The notes under the pieces: model-generated | Database searches by the model: none | Seen by the model: the letters and a program-made list of their open reading frames with translations, nothing else | What the model was told of the DNA's origin: nothing | Shown: one piece after another, positions 1 through 10,907 of the stretch | Layout: each line of letters begins with the position of its first letter | How positions within the stretch are numbered: position 1 is the first letter of the stretch | Assembly: GCF_030272615.1 (NCBI RefSeq) | Contig: NC_081413.1 | Location: forward strand, 329,186,802 to 329,250,801 | Direction: 5' to 3' | DNA length: 64,000 nucleotides | From: Cryptomeria japonica | Taxonomy: Eukaryota; Streptophyta; Pinopsida; Cupressales; Cupressaceae | Made by a program: the position numbers and the translations under genes

Positions 1-1690
1 GAGCTATTGACCCATGGACCGCTATGTTTATTAAAAAGAGTGTCCCCGAAGATCAAAGGAATACCCTGGCGAAGGTCTATGCGTTGGCAATCAACATGAA
101 TCACGAGTTGAACCAAACACGAGGGGGAATTGGATACAACTTACCCATAGGAGTAAATCAAGGAAACTATAACCAACTCCTTAGGGTACCATCGCCTTTA
201 CCTATCGGAGCTCCAACAATAAACTTGCTACCAATCTATGCCTGTTAGCCTCAAGCTAATCAACAATTTGTTTCTCAAGCTTCAACTTGGTAGACTAATA
301 CTAATACCGCTCCTACTCAAACACAATATGTTGGTCAAGTACAAGGGGCAAATCAGCAATTTGGTAACTCCCACACAGCAAACCAACTCCCAACTATGAT
401 GCCTGAGAGTCAAGGATCACACATATCCACTGAAGTAGAAACATTAAAGAAGATGATTTCACAAGTTACTTCAGATTTGAGTCAATTGAAGATGAATCCT
501 CCAGGAGGGTACAACCAACCCCAATCATATAATAAACAGCGAAATTATAACAATCAAAACCAAAACCAAAGGTATAATAACAAGAAGACATACAATAGGC
601 AATGGAACATGGGTCTAAACAACGGTGGGGTGAACCATGATCATCGTGATGCAAGAGACAACCCAAATAATACACAAAGTGTTAACCTTGCTGACATGAA
701 TTTACTGACTAATTGGTGTAGGTTTCATGATACAACATCACATTTAGAGGTCAATTGCGCCCAGTTTGAAAAAATCATTAGGATTGCTCAAGTTGATTCT
801 CAACCAAAGGATTGCTCTAATGAGGAACTTGAGAAAGTTAATACCGCAATGTTGGTTGATACCTTCCTATGCAAAGAGTTTCAAGCAGAAGCCGAAGGTG
901 AACTATGTGTTTATGATGCCCTATCCTTTCGCACTATAAACAATTATAACCTACAAAGTCAAGGCAAGGCTTTATTGATGGAACCACCTCCCCCAAAGGG
1001 TGGATTTGTACGTCCCGATGCGAACGCGAGTAACAATCCTCTCCCTCCTCAAGCTTTTCAAGGAGCACGTCCTAGACAAACTCAAGGGCAAGAATATGTT
1101 TTGAAAGGATCTTTTGATGTTACCAAGGAGATGGAGAGGACTGCCACCACTATTTCCCTAATGGAGGTACTGAGATATTGCCCTGAACAAAAGAACACTC
1201 TCCTTAAGAAGTTGGAACTACTGGAGTCTCAGAGCAACGAGGTTAAGATGGCTGATTTGAATGAAGTCAATGCCAATGTCAATAACGATGCCATCGAGAA
1301 CCCACCATTTTTACTTAGTTTGAAGATATGTGGAAAGAATCTGCATAATTGTTTGGTAGATTCAGGTGCTTCCGGAAATGTAATGGCATACTCTATATGT
1401 CACAAGCTTGGTCTCAACCTAGTGCATGCAAACAGTAAGGTGGTACAATTGGACAAGATTGAGGTCAATGTAATTGGATAATTAAAAGATGTGTACATCC
1501 AGTTGGGTGTTGATCCCCACATATCCCATTACATCGACATTCAAGTGATTGATATTTTAGAGGTATATGGGATGCTTCTTAGTAGATATTGGTCAAAGAC
1601 TTTGGGAGGCTACTTATCAACCTGTTTTACATATTTATGGCTTCCATGGAAGCGAGTAACCAAATCTGAATTGACAGTGAACCCAAGTTG
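1..1690 (+). pseudogene. Gypsy gag and aspartic protease, partial, with in-frame stops
   Basis: One reading frame runs from the window edge to 1690, broken by stops at 246, 291 and 1479. The gag part has an N/Q/Y-rich stretch (about 490-600) and then a zinc-finger-like W-C-x-F-H ... H-x4-C pattern near 710-765. The retropepsin follows: the active-site DSGAS at about 1359 is intact, and its C-terminal YGMLLSR and GGYLS blocks (about 1566-1615) are the usual end of plant Gypsy proteases. Gag packages the RNA and the protease matures the polyprotein. The start codon is outside the window. The frame is lost near 1685, where the next block continues in another frame. Confidence 0.85.
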
Positions 1691-2794
1691 AAGAAGTTGG
1701 TCACAGATTATGGAGCTCCCAATGAGGTGGCATATGCTGAAGTGAGTTCGAGAGTCTATAGAGTAAATGAAATCCTCACTTTCTCCGCACCTGCCATTCC
1801 CCAGTTACGTCAAGCAGATATGACAACATATAGAGGGCGGGTGAAGGACTTCATTACAACAGTAAAACAAGGGATGTATTTGCTGGGGGATACCATGAAA
1901 GTACAAGACTTGCTGCTCCCAAAATGGTGTCGAATACATCATGAGGAGCACTCAAAGATGTCATGTATCCCATGTCAGAACGAAGTTACAAAATTAATGA
2001 GTCTGATCTCATGCGAAGATATTGATTGTGATATTACGGTCGAGGACATTCAAATGCCAAGTTGTGAGAAGATAGTTCTTCAAAGGGAGAAAGTTGCAAT
2101 AGAAATACCCCAGTTGAAGTTTTGTAGACAAGAAATCCTTATGGTAGAGATTTCCAAATGGGGGGAGGAAGAGACTCCACCCAAATAAGAAAATGAAGAG
2201 ACTTAATCTCAAGTGCAACCTCAAGTAGAACAGTCCACTCCCAATACCCTTGAAGTGCTCTTGGAACCTGTAATTGAACAACCTCAAGTGTTGCAAGACC
2301 TTGAAATCAAGGGACAACAACCACCTTTAGAAACTAATTTGATCATTGATCCTAAGGCGAAGAATGTAAAGAAACTAAAAGATGAAGTATGGTTTCTAAA
2401 TTTTGATGGGTCTAGATCCAAGCAAGGCAGTGGAGCAAGCGTCGAGTTAACAAGTCCCAAAGGGAAAACTTTTCTAGCCTCCTATCGACTCCAATTCCCT
2501 TGCACTAATAATATGATGGAGTATGAGGCCCTAATTAGAGGACTACTCTTTGCTCATAAGAAGGGAGCCAAATGTTTAATAGTGAAAGGAGATTTTGAAT
2601 TGGTGGTTAAGCAAGTAAGAAGCCAATATGCATGTCATGACAAAAAGGTTAGCAACATATAGGAATAGAGTATGGGGGTTGGTTGAGGATTTTGATGCTT
2701 TCAATATTCAGCTGGTGCCTAGGAAAGTCAATGGAATATCAGATGCATTGGTTCTAGTAGCAAGTACACTAGAACCAGTGAGTCAATTCCTTTG
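1688..2794 (+). pseudogene. Gypsy pol linker plus additional RNase H-like domain upstream of RT
   Basis: A linker with a second C/H-rich patch (W-C-R-I-H-H, about 1923-1975) is followed by an RNase H domain of the RVT_3 type at about 2390-2770. The catalytic acidic residues are visible: D in NFDGS (about 2401), E in MEYEAL (about 2518), D in KGDFEL (about 2588), and the last D in GISDAL (about 2738), which lies in a different frame after a shift near 2645. Stops occur at 2186 and 2204. This is a second RNase H in addition to the ordinary one after the RT. Dual RNase H domains are known in plant Tat-type elements, but the position before the RT is notable. The coding signal is strong and the copy is inactive. 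Confidence 0.82.
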
Positions 2795-3247
2795 AAGAGA
2801 TTTTCCGTAGAGTTGGTCTCCACACCTGTTGTGCCCAATAACATCAAACACTTTCAACTCTTCGAGGATGATACACACATTCTAGCTTTTCTTGCTAATT
2901 TAGGGGATTTTGAAGAACAAATCATTGATGAGAAGGATAGATCAGATGATCTTGATGAAGGGGGTGATGAAGAAATTATAAATTTGCCTACAAATGTCAT
3001 TCCCAAAGGTATGGTCACTCTAGAGAGGATTTTTTATTCCGATCCCAGGGTAAAAGAGAGATTGCCAATGGATTTAGATGCTGGGAAATATGAACCACAT
3101 AATATTGGTCTAGAAGGTCAAGAGAAGATAGTGTACATTGGGAAGATTTGTACTCCCAATGAAAGAGAGAAAGTTCTGCAAATCTTAAAAGAGTACATTG
3201 ATGTTATAGCATGGGGATACGAGGATCTGAAAACTTTTGATACATAA
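2792..3247 (+). pseudogene. Gypsy pol connector between extra RNase H and RT
   Basis: This 151-residue open stretch is the region that normally joins the extra RNase H to the RT in this element type. It carries a VPNNIKHFQLFEDD block near its start, an acidic middle (EKDRSDDLDEGGDEE), and an AWGYEDL block at its end, the usual lead-in to the RT palm. The stop at 3245 is in a position where the polyprotein should continue. No catalytic function is expected; it acts as a linker in the polyprotein. Confidence 0.7.
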
Positions 3248-4138
3248 TTTATCACTCATGTTATACCTTTGAAACCCAATATAAAGTCGTTCAGACAGAA
3301 GCAACGACCGATTAATTCATTGCTAGAACCCTTGATTTTCAAGGAAGTTCAAAAGATGCTCATTGCTAGGATTATTTTCATGGTACGTCACTCCACTTGG
3401 GTTGCCAACTTGGTGCTAGTAAGGAAAAAAAATGGAGAAATCCGGCTTTTTGTGGATTTTCGCAACCTCAATAAGGCATCAGAAAAGGATAATTACCCGC
3501 TCCCTTCCTTAGATGAGGTATTACAAATCGTTAATGGTTCATAGATGATGTCATTCGTAGATGGTTATTCAGGATATAACCAAGGTTTGGTGAACCATGA
3601 AGACCACATGAAAATAGCGTTTGCTACGAAGTGGGGAACTTATGCATACCAAAGGATGCCGTTTGGGCTAATTAATGCTGGAGCAACATTCCAGAGAGAA
3701 ATGGATAAGGATTTCAAAGACCTGATTGGCAAATGTATTATTATATATATGGATGACCCGACTATATTTTCCAAAGTCAGAGAAGATCACTCGGACCAAC
3801 TCCGTAAAGTTCTGGAAAGATGCCAAAGATATGGGGTATCCCTCAACCCTAATAAGTGTATATTTGGGGTGGCTAAAGGGAAGATTTTTGGTCATGTAAT
3901 CTTTGAAGGGATATCTATAGACCCAAATCGAGTAGAAGCATTGTTGAAATTACAAATGCTTGGCAGTAAAAATGAGATGAGATCTTTCTTTGGGAAGATC
4001 AATTTTGTTAGAAAATTTATCACTGGATTTGCAGAGATAGTCAAGCCATTAAATGAAATGATGAAGAAGGATGCTAAGATTGAATGGACTGCTGAAGCAA
4101 AAGAGGCTTTCGCTCAGATCAAGAACTTCATCGCTTAG
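3248..4138 (+). pseudogene. Gypsy reverse transcriptase, one internal stop
   Basis: RT palm and fingers in one frame, interrupted by a TAG at 3542. Motifs in order are LVRKKNGEIRLFVDFRNLN (about 3415-3471), FVDGYSGYNQ with the first catalytic Asp (about 3552), MPFGLINAGATFQR (about 3657-3697), the catalytic YMDD box at 3746-3757, and the FGHVI, SFFGKINF and EIVKPLN thumb blocks. The YMDD variant replaces the more common YLDD. It would copy the element RNA into DNA. The internal TAG and the flanking lesions make it inactive. Confidence 0.93.
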
Positions 4139-4545
4139 GCTCTTGTATTAACTAGTCTCGACTATACTCTCTCGTTTTATATATATTCTTTCACTTCATT
4201 GCATTTAGGTGCGACTGTTCTCACATAGAGGCAAGCAAGGGACAAGAAACCCATTGCATTCATGAGCTCCCCTTTCAAGAGTGTTGAGGTGAGATATTCT
4301 TCTCTTGAGAAACAAGATTTTTCTTTAGTAAGAGCAATCAAGAAATTTAGACATTATATCTTGAGGAGTAAAATCTACGCAATTGTACTTGATCAAGCAG
4401 TTAAGTCACCGCTTATGCAATCAGAGCTGGGAGAACGCTGAGGGAAATGAATGGCTATTTTACAAGAGTTTGATCTGGAGATGCATCCAATGAAGTTAGT
4501 TAGAGGCCAGGGTTTGTCTCAAGCTATGGCGACTGATATCCCTTA
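4139..4545 (+). pseudogene. Gypsy RNase H (the canonical one), with stops
   Basis: Continues the RT frame after a TAG at 4136. Blocks typical of the Ty3/Gypsy RNase H are readable: LGATV near 4207, KKPIAFMSSPF near 4250, VEVRYSSLEKQDFSLVRAI near 4286-4342, FRHYILRSK near 4347-4373, and a C-terminal tail near 4440-4510. Further in-frame stops occur at 4226 and 4439. The domain degrades RNA in RNA-DNA hybrids during reverse transcription. This copy is a relic. Confidence 0.78.
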
Positions 4546-4567
4546 AATCCAATGCCAACAATATACA

Positions 4568-5783
4568 TTGCAGTCATTCACTCAAGACCCATGGTACACG
4601 GATTTGGTTTTTATTTTACTAAATAACAAGTGTCCTAAGGGGTTGACAGTCATGCAAAGACGAGCTTTAAGGATCAAAAGTGCCAATTATATGATCCAGG
4701 TTTTGACACTTTATAGGAAGAACTACGAAGGTATTTACCTTCGATGTTTTGATCATTAGGAAGCCTGTAAAATGATCGAGGAATTCCATGGGAAGTATGG
4801 TACAAGTCATGGGTCAGCAGATGCCACTGCACATCAGATTCTGAAGGCTGGATATTATTGGCCTAGTATTTTTAAAGATACTCATGAGCATGTTCATCAT
4901 TGTCATACATACCAAATCGCAGCTTCCAGAGAGAGGAACCCCACCATGCCTCTCCAACCAGTGTTTGAGGTAAGGACGTTTTCCCAATGGGTATTGGATT
5001 TCGTAGGTGTCTTTAATCCTAATTCGTCTGTAGGACATAAGTTCATTCTTATAGCAATGAATTATTGCACCCGATGGATGAAGGCCATAGCATGTCGAAA
5101 TGCTACTGCGTTCTGAAATTCAACCTGGTATGCCATTCGCTTTGGTATGTGACAACAACCTTGATTTTACTTTTGTACAATTGATGCAATGGTCGTATGA
5201 GTATAAAGTGGTATTTAAATTATTGTTCAATTACTACCCGCAAGGCAATGTAGTAGCTGAATCCACGAATAAGAATATCCTAAATGTCATTAAAAAGCTA
5301 CATGAGAAAAATCCCAGGGATTGGCACAATCAGTTGAGATACACCTTATGGGCTGATCAAACCAGAGTTAAAGCCACCCTGGCAACTTCTCTGTATTACC
5401 TTGTTTATGGCCAAACTCCTATTTTCCCAATCAATTTACAAATATATGTCCTTCAGCTAATGAAAGAACTTGAAATTGAGGATCAGGTAGAAGTTTGTCT
5501 CCTAAATTTGTTAAAACTTGATGAGAAAAGGATTAATGCCCTACAACACTTTGCTAAGCATCAAGCCGTTGTTAAGTGATGGTTTGACAAAAGAGTCAAG
5601 GTGAAAGTCTTTCGAATCTCTGACCTAGTTCTGTTATGGGATAAGGCCAGGGAGAAGAAGGATGATCACCATAAGTTTGCAAGGTTGTGGTTAGGTCCTT
5701 ACCAGATAGCCAACATTTTAGGAGAGAACTGGAGAACTTGTACCATTGCCCGTCAATGGTCAGTTCCTCAAGCACTATTTTGA
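4568..5783 (+). pseudogene. Gypsy integrase, three pieces, frameshifted
   Basis: N-terminal zinc-binding region at about 4780-4920: two His precede a CHTY, where the second Cys of the usual C-x2-C is replaced by Tyr. The core catalytic triad can be followed over a frameshift near 5110: D in VLDFVG (about 4996), D in VCDNN (about 5148), and E in AESTNKN within the YYPQGN block (about 5235-5275). A C-terminal block FDKRVKVKVF...LVLLWDKA...WLGPYQI (about 5583-5710) is the usual post-core domain. The last residues (PVNGQFLKHYF) are readable only in another frame, so there is a second shift near 5730. Integrase inserts the cDNA into the chromosome. This copy is broken. Confidence 0.9.
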
Positions 5784-6916
5784 TTAATCCACAGTGAAGC
5801 TTGACCTATTGTACTATAGTATATTAGTTGTTTTTGTTTGCTTTGTTGTGTGTTTGAGTTTGCGTATTTTTGCTTTGCTGCATGCTTGTTTCCTTTTTTC
5901 CTTTTTGTTTGTTTTGTTTCGTTTCATTCGCTTCCGTTTTGTTGTGTCGACATACATGTTTATTCTCAAGGATTCTAAAGGGTAAGTGTTCTTTGCATGA
6001 CAGGTTGCCAAATTTGAGAGACTTCGACTCTTTTCTCTTTACAACTTCATTATTATTTGGTTAATTTTGAAACCTTTGTCTACGCTCGTCCAAGGTGGTA
6101 TATAATGGTTTAAATATGATTTGAGTTTTTGACCTTCAATTGGAAAAGGCTAGCTCTCAGCACTACCATCACACTAAGATACATCAGAAAATTTTGTAAG
6201 ATATCAGATGAACTTGTTTCCAAGTGAAAAATCAGAAGTCAGGATGTTTCACATTGTCCACCATGGTTCCCAACCCAGTAATCAGACTTCAATGTTTGAA
6301 AGTTGCTTAAAGGCTACGAAAGAGATAGTCCTTCTATATTCAATGATGTTTTAAAAAGAAAAGAAAGAGACAATAAATGATCCACTTAAAGCAACTAAAC
6401 TTGGGTGTTTCAAGTAATCTCCACTGGGGCTATAGACGCCTGGCTGGCGGTGGAGCACTGCTTGATGGGAGCTAGAGGTATCTATGTCGGGCCTATAAAC
6501 GCCCTGCTGGCAGCAGAGCTATGCCCATGATAACCTTGCACAAAACACATTGGTTGATTTTACCTACGTAGCTTGGGTTCAATTTCCTTTATTTGTCTTT
6601 ATTATTGAAAATGATGGAGTAATAAATCATGCGCACACACTTAAGAGTTAATCCTATTCAGTTATGGTCTTGGTTGTTTGTTCATTGGTTTGCTCATCTT
6701 TTCACTCTTATACATCCTTTTGAATGATAGTAGCCTTAGGTATCGAGTTATATCAGAGATTCTGAAGTTCTAAAATGCCTAGAGTCATTTTTCTCAGATA
6801 GTCGCCATTTGTTATGCCCTGCATACCTACCCCCATTAGTTTCCTTGTTTTGAAAATATGGGTCCCTCTTTTTGCTTTCTGTAGCTTTGTTTTTTAATTT
6901 TTTATTTAGTTTATGC
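5784..6916 (+). other. Non-coding spacer between pol and hairpin array
   Basis: No supported gene. It is T-rich after 5800 and holds the short structured module described separately at 6415-6540. Small ORFs here have no recognisable content. Confidence 0.6.
6415..6540 (+). other. Conserved structured module, shared with LTR element B
   Basis: A GC-richer island inside AT-rich spacer. The arms CTCCAC (6419-6424) and GTGGAG (6450-6455) can pair across 25 nt, and a second CTGCTGGCAGCAGAGC stretch lies at about 6504-6519. A diverged copy of the same module occurs on the opposite strand at 23221-23345 in element B. There the arms read CTCCAT and ATGGAG, so one base pair has changed on both sides. 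This suggests a selected RNA or DNA structure in the 3' region of both elements. The role is unknown. Confidence 0.55.
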
Positions 6917-8101
6917 CTGGACACCCCAGAACCCTAGAATCCCAGAGTCTCGAGGAGTCCTTTGTTTGTTTTTGAAGTCCTACCCTGGAACCCCAGAACT
7001 CTAGAGTCTCGAAGTAGGCGTTTGTTATGTTTTTTTTGACCCTGGAACCCCAGAGTTCTGAGGTAGGTTTTTTGTTTGCTATGTTTGTTACGACCCCGGA
7101 ACCCCGGAGTCCCAAGGTCGTGCCTTGTCTCTTTTGTGTCGTTGAAGCCTCAGGACTTCGGAGTCCCGAAATCTTGAGTTCTTCATGTTTCATTTTTAGC
7201 AACTTTGGAACCCCGGACCTCTCGAGTCCCGAAGTTGTGTTGTCTTGGCAACCTCGAAACCCTGGAGTCTCGAGCTTGTTTTGCTTTTTTTCCTTTTTTT
7301 ACCTCGGAACCCTGGAGTCCTGAGGTCTATTGGTGTTTTTGGCTTTCATCTTGGAACCTCGGAACCCCGAAGTCCCAAGGTGAGTTTTGTTTTCTTTTTG
7401 TTTGCCACCTTGGAAGTTCGGAACCCCGAACTCTCGAGGTCTTGTTTAGGGCGACCATACAGACAAAGTTTTGGGGGGTATAAATAAGAGGAATGAACTT
7501 TTCTAAGTTCATTTGTGCACTCAAGTTTTTCAAACCTTCAAGTTGAGACCTCCCGACTTCGCGCCTCCGTGTTGCTAGGTTTTCTCTCGTTAGGTTGGTA
7601 GATTTTTATTCTTCCTTGTATTTTTGTGTTTCGATCTTTTAGTTTTTAGCTTAGATTTTTCTTTTTACTTTGCTCGTTTTGCGTGTCTTGTTCTTTTCGC
7701 GTGGCCTATATTTGCCCAACCTCGGAATACCGGACCCCCGAAGTTCCGGGCTTGGTAGTTCTCATGAACCCCAGAACCCCGGAGTTCCGGATCATCTCAA
7801 AAACCTATGAGTGAATTACCCAGAACCTCAGAACCCTGGAGTTTCAAACATCTTTTTGGCACTCGATTGAACTACCAGGACTCCAAAACTCGGAAGTCCC
7901 GAAGTCAGCTTTCCTATTCACCTCGAAACCCTGGAGTTGTGGACTCCATTTTTTTATCTACCCCGGAACAATGGAGCCCCAAAGTTCCGGACTTAGGTTT
8001 TCAAGCCTATGCTAACCTCGGAACCTTGGAGTTCCAAAGTTAGTTGTTTTAAAAGGAAGTTGTTCACCCTAGGACCTTGGAACCTCGGAGTCCCAAGGTG
8101 G
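6917..8101 (+). repeat. Array of about 18 GC-rich imperfect hairpin units
   Basis: Units resembling ACCTCGGAACCCCGGAGT followed by CCCGAGGT recur about every 50 nt in otherwise T-rich sequence, with a gap at about 7450-7710. Each unit is close to self-complementary. Examples are ACCTTGG/CCAAGGT at about 8074-8099 and CCGGAAC/GTTCCGG at about 7962-7991. Copies differ mostly at paired positions or by transitions. The array lies between pol and the extra ORF of the Gypsy element. It opens spurious reading frames on both strands, which I do not regard as genes. Confidence 0.8.
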
Positions 8102-8140
8102 ATGAGGTTATTGATATTTTTTAGTATGTAATGGACTAAT

Positions 8141-8159
8141 TTGTGATTCTTTCTTGCAG
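8141..8159 (+). promoter_or_regulatory. Candidate 3' splice acceptor ahead of the extra ORF
   Basis: A pyrimidine-rich stretch TTGTGATTCTTTCTTGCAG ends 14 nt before the ATG of the extra ORF (8174). Env-like and other downstream ORFs in some plant Gypsy elements are expressed from spliced RNA, so this may be the acceptor of a subgenomic transcript. Inference only. Confidence 0.35.
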
Positions 8160-8173
8160 ATCACAGCATTTAG

Positions 8174-10907
8174 ATGGATCCAACCTCCAACAAGAGAGGC
8201 AAGGAGTTGGACAAACTCCCTATAACCATGAAATATCAATATCAAGGGCAGGTCTATGTTTCGAAGTTGGATGACCAAATTAAATGGGTGACAGATATAG
8301 AGGTGGGGCATATAGAGTTAGAAGATATTAAAACACAATTGGACCGACCAAGGCCAGAGGCCCCGCTGAGGAGAATTAAGAGATCAGGTTTGGTGGAGGC
8401 AACCATTTTCCCGCAATCAGTCCAAGCCCCTGAATTCATTATGACTGTTGCACAGTTCTACAATGCAGATACAAGAAAGTGCACAAATGATCAAGGTAGA
8501 ACTGTAATTGATTTATCAGTGGATATGCTGGGATTTGTGTTTGGCATCCCTGTGAGGGATGAAGTATTCCTGACTATCGAAGAAGAAGCCGTCGGAGTAT
8601 GGAATAACAATATTGCTTCAAACAAGAGGCACATGAATGAGAACCGGTTGGAAGAGGAGAGGAAGATAGGGATAAAGGCCATAATCATTTTGAGGGCAGA
8701 TTTCAAGGATCCTCAATGAGACTTAATCATCATGCTGAGAAAGGTCTTTGGCAAGCCAAATTGTCGGCACTTCCACCCTTGGATGTTCTATTTTATGACA
8801 ACCACACTAATAGGGAAACAATACTTTGACTGGGCTCAAATTCTTTCTGACAACATACATAAGCATATGAAGGAGGTGCATCAAATGAAGAAATTCTTCT
8901 TTACCTCCTATGTTATCTGGGTGGCTTCCTGAGCAAGTAAATTCCCAGGATTGCAAATAGAAGGCCAGCTAGGCGATGAGGAAGGGCAGAAGAAGGTGTG
9001 GGATTATTACTCACAACTCATTCTAAACAACGCAAAGACACATTTTAAAAGAATAAACGATGCCTTCCTTTTCCTTGTTATCATTAAACTCACAGGTGAT
9101 ATAGGTTATAGGATAAGCCCAGAAGCAATGGCAATCATCAGAGAATGGGCATGTTGGTTCATTCAGAACCAACACTCTCTATATATTAGGGTTAGTGGAT
9201 TCACAAAGAATCCTATGTTGTTACCATGATACTGCAATGATCACATTATTTTATTAGAATATGTCAGACAGATGCTCGACCTTGAATCCCTTTTGTCTTA
9301 AAAACACAAGGCGGGTATAGATTTCTCAGTTTCTATTGGTTATTTCTCTTGTTCAAAGGTCCAGGTAGCAAAGACAAAAGCAGGAACTATACGATCTAAG
9401 TCTTAAGGAATTTAATTATGCAAGGGAGTACTATGATCCCTATGGCAAGCTAAAACAAATCACGCTAAAAGAATATGAGGGGCATAAGACTAGATTGGAG
9501 GATTTTTGGGAAAACCTCCAAGACAGTTTTGAGGTTAGAGAAAAAAATTATTGTAGGCTGTCAGTACCTCGGATTAGAAATTTTGAAATAGAGACCAATC
9601 TCCCCAAACAACTAAGGGATGATGGTAAATTATTGGATTTTGTATATAAAGAGCAAGAAATTGACAAGAAGCATCTCTCTCCCATAAGGTGGTCGACACA
9701 GGAAGATACAGATATATACAGAATAACTCAAACTGTTGTAGATAGAACTAGACAATGGCTAAGCTTGAGGGTTAGGCCAAGCGCTTCGAAAGGGAAGCAA
9801 AAGGAATCTACTTCAAGTGTTCCCCATTCAAGGGGTTATAAGGAATATGCTCGTAAGACAAGGTTTATCTCTCAAAAGAACACATCAACTGACCCAAATG
9901 AAGCTGTTGAACCCGAAGAGAAGTTTGAGGAATTGTTGAAGAAAGTCAAGGAACAAATGAAGAGATTTGAACTTTTGAAAAAGGCTGCAAATTTTTGAGT
10001 AGGAGAAGGGATGGGAGCCATGCCATTGGTAGAGGTACTTCTTGGGAGAGCGGCAATTGGACAAATGCTAGGAGAGGGCACTCATGAGGAAGATGAGAAA
10101 GGGAAAGAAGATGAAAGTGCACAACCTCCTCCTCCTCCTAATACGACAAGTGCACCCACTCAGCCTCCGCCTACCGCCGCAGCACAAGTTCCAATTTTGA
10201 TATCAGCTACTACTACCCCTATACCACCACCAAATGATACAACAATAGTGCCTCCCATGACACAGGTGTTAAGACCTACCACAGAAACAGTAAGTGTCCA
10301 TAACATCGAATCCGACTCTGACTAAGAGGATGAACAACCTATGGAACAACAACCACTCAGAGGAGAGAAGGAACGAAATGAGGCCAAAGATTCGCAGAGC
10401 GAAAGGTTGGTCTTAAATCCACAGGATCAAGAAGATTTCTTGAAAGAGATAGCCGCCAAGCAAGGTATGGATGAAATGGATAAAGATGACAGGACATTTG
10501 AAGAAGAGGTCAGTGATAAGTTAGGAGAGTTACATAAGCAACAACAATTAAATGTTGATATTGCTCTCCAAGCTAGCCTGGCCTGTCAAATTGCTTCACC
10601 TCAGGAACCTAAGCATACAGAAGAAGAGGAGAAAGATGAAGCAGAAAAGCAGTCCGACGTGAACATAGTGACTGCTGACATCGTGCATCCCGAAGGTGAT
10701 AAAGATAAGGATGTGCCGCAATGGTTGAATTTCACTTTTGAGAAAAAGAAAAGGAAAGTAGTGCTACCAAAAGTTACACCACAACAAGCGATCACTGAAG
10801 AACCAAGGAAAACTAAGAAGGCCAAGACCGTACATCATTTATCAAGAACAATATTGTGTATGAGAATTATTGGGATAGACAATATTGTGGTGATATTATT
10901 TCCATGA
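8174..10907 (+). pseudogene. Extra 3' ORF of the Gypsy element, about 900 codons, broken
   Basis: One frame from ATG 8174 to 9229 with TGA stops at 8717 and 8930, then a shift between about 9230 and 9400, then a second frame to 10907 with stops at 9996 and 10323. The N-terminal 350 codons are globular, with a patch ending LSVDMLGFVFGIP (about 8510-8548) and hydrophobic blocks FHPWMFYFMT and FFFTSYVIWV. The C-terminal half is low complexity: a proline-rich run (PPPPP near 10127), acidic EEEEKDEAEK near 10620, and basic KKKRKV near 10743 that resembles a nuclear localisation signal. There are no RT, integrase or transmembrane env features. It resembles in plan ORF2 of element D and ORF3 of LINE-C. 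Function unknown. Confidence 0.7.

Larger units (their letters stand above)
1..10907 (+). mobile_element. Ty3/Gypsy LTR retrotransposon, 5' end outside the window, degenerate
   Basis: The order seen is gag, aspartic protease, RNase H-like domain, reverse transcriptase, RNase H, integrase, long non-coding spacer with hairpin array, extra ORF. RT before integrase is the Ty3/Gypsy order. The 5' LTR and gag start lie left of the window. I could not place the 3' LTR: no copy of its 5' partner is available for comparison and no convincing polypurine tract with a TG start is visible after 10907. Every ORF is broken by stops or frameshifts, so the copy is dead. The extra RNase H and the extra 3' ORF suggest the Tat/Athila-like branch of plant Gypsy elements, which is inferred and not proven. 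Confidence 0.9.

Noticed and set aside
5794-6064. Small hydrophobic ORFs after integrase
   Set aside because: T-rich DNA gives Phe/Leu-rich translations in several frames at once, and there is no signal of coding.
6906-7533. Several overlapping ORFs of 68-98 codons on both strands
   Set aside because: They are translations of the GC-rich hairpin units in different frames. Repetition and composition explain them.
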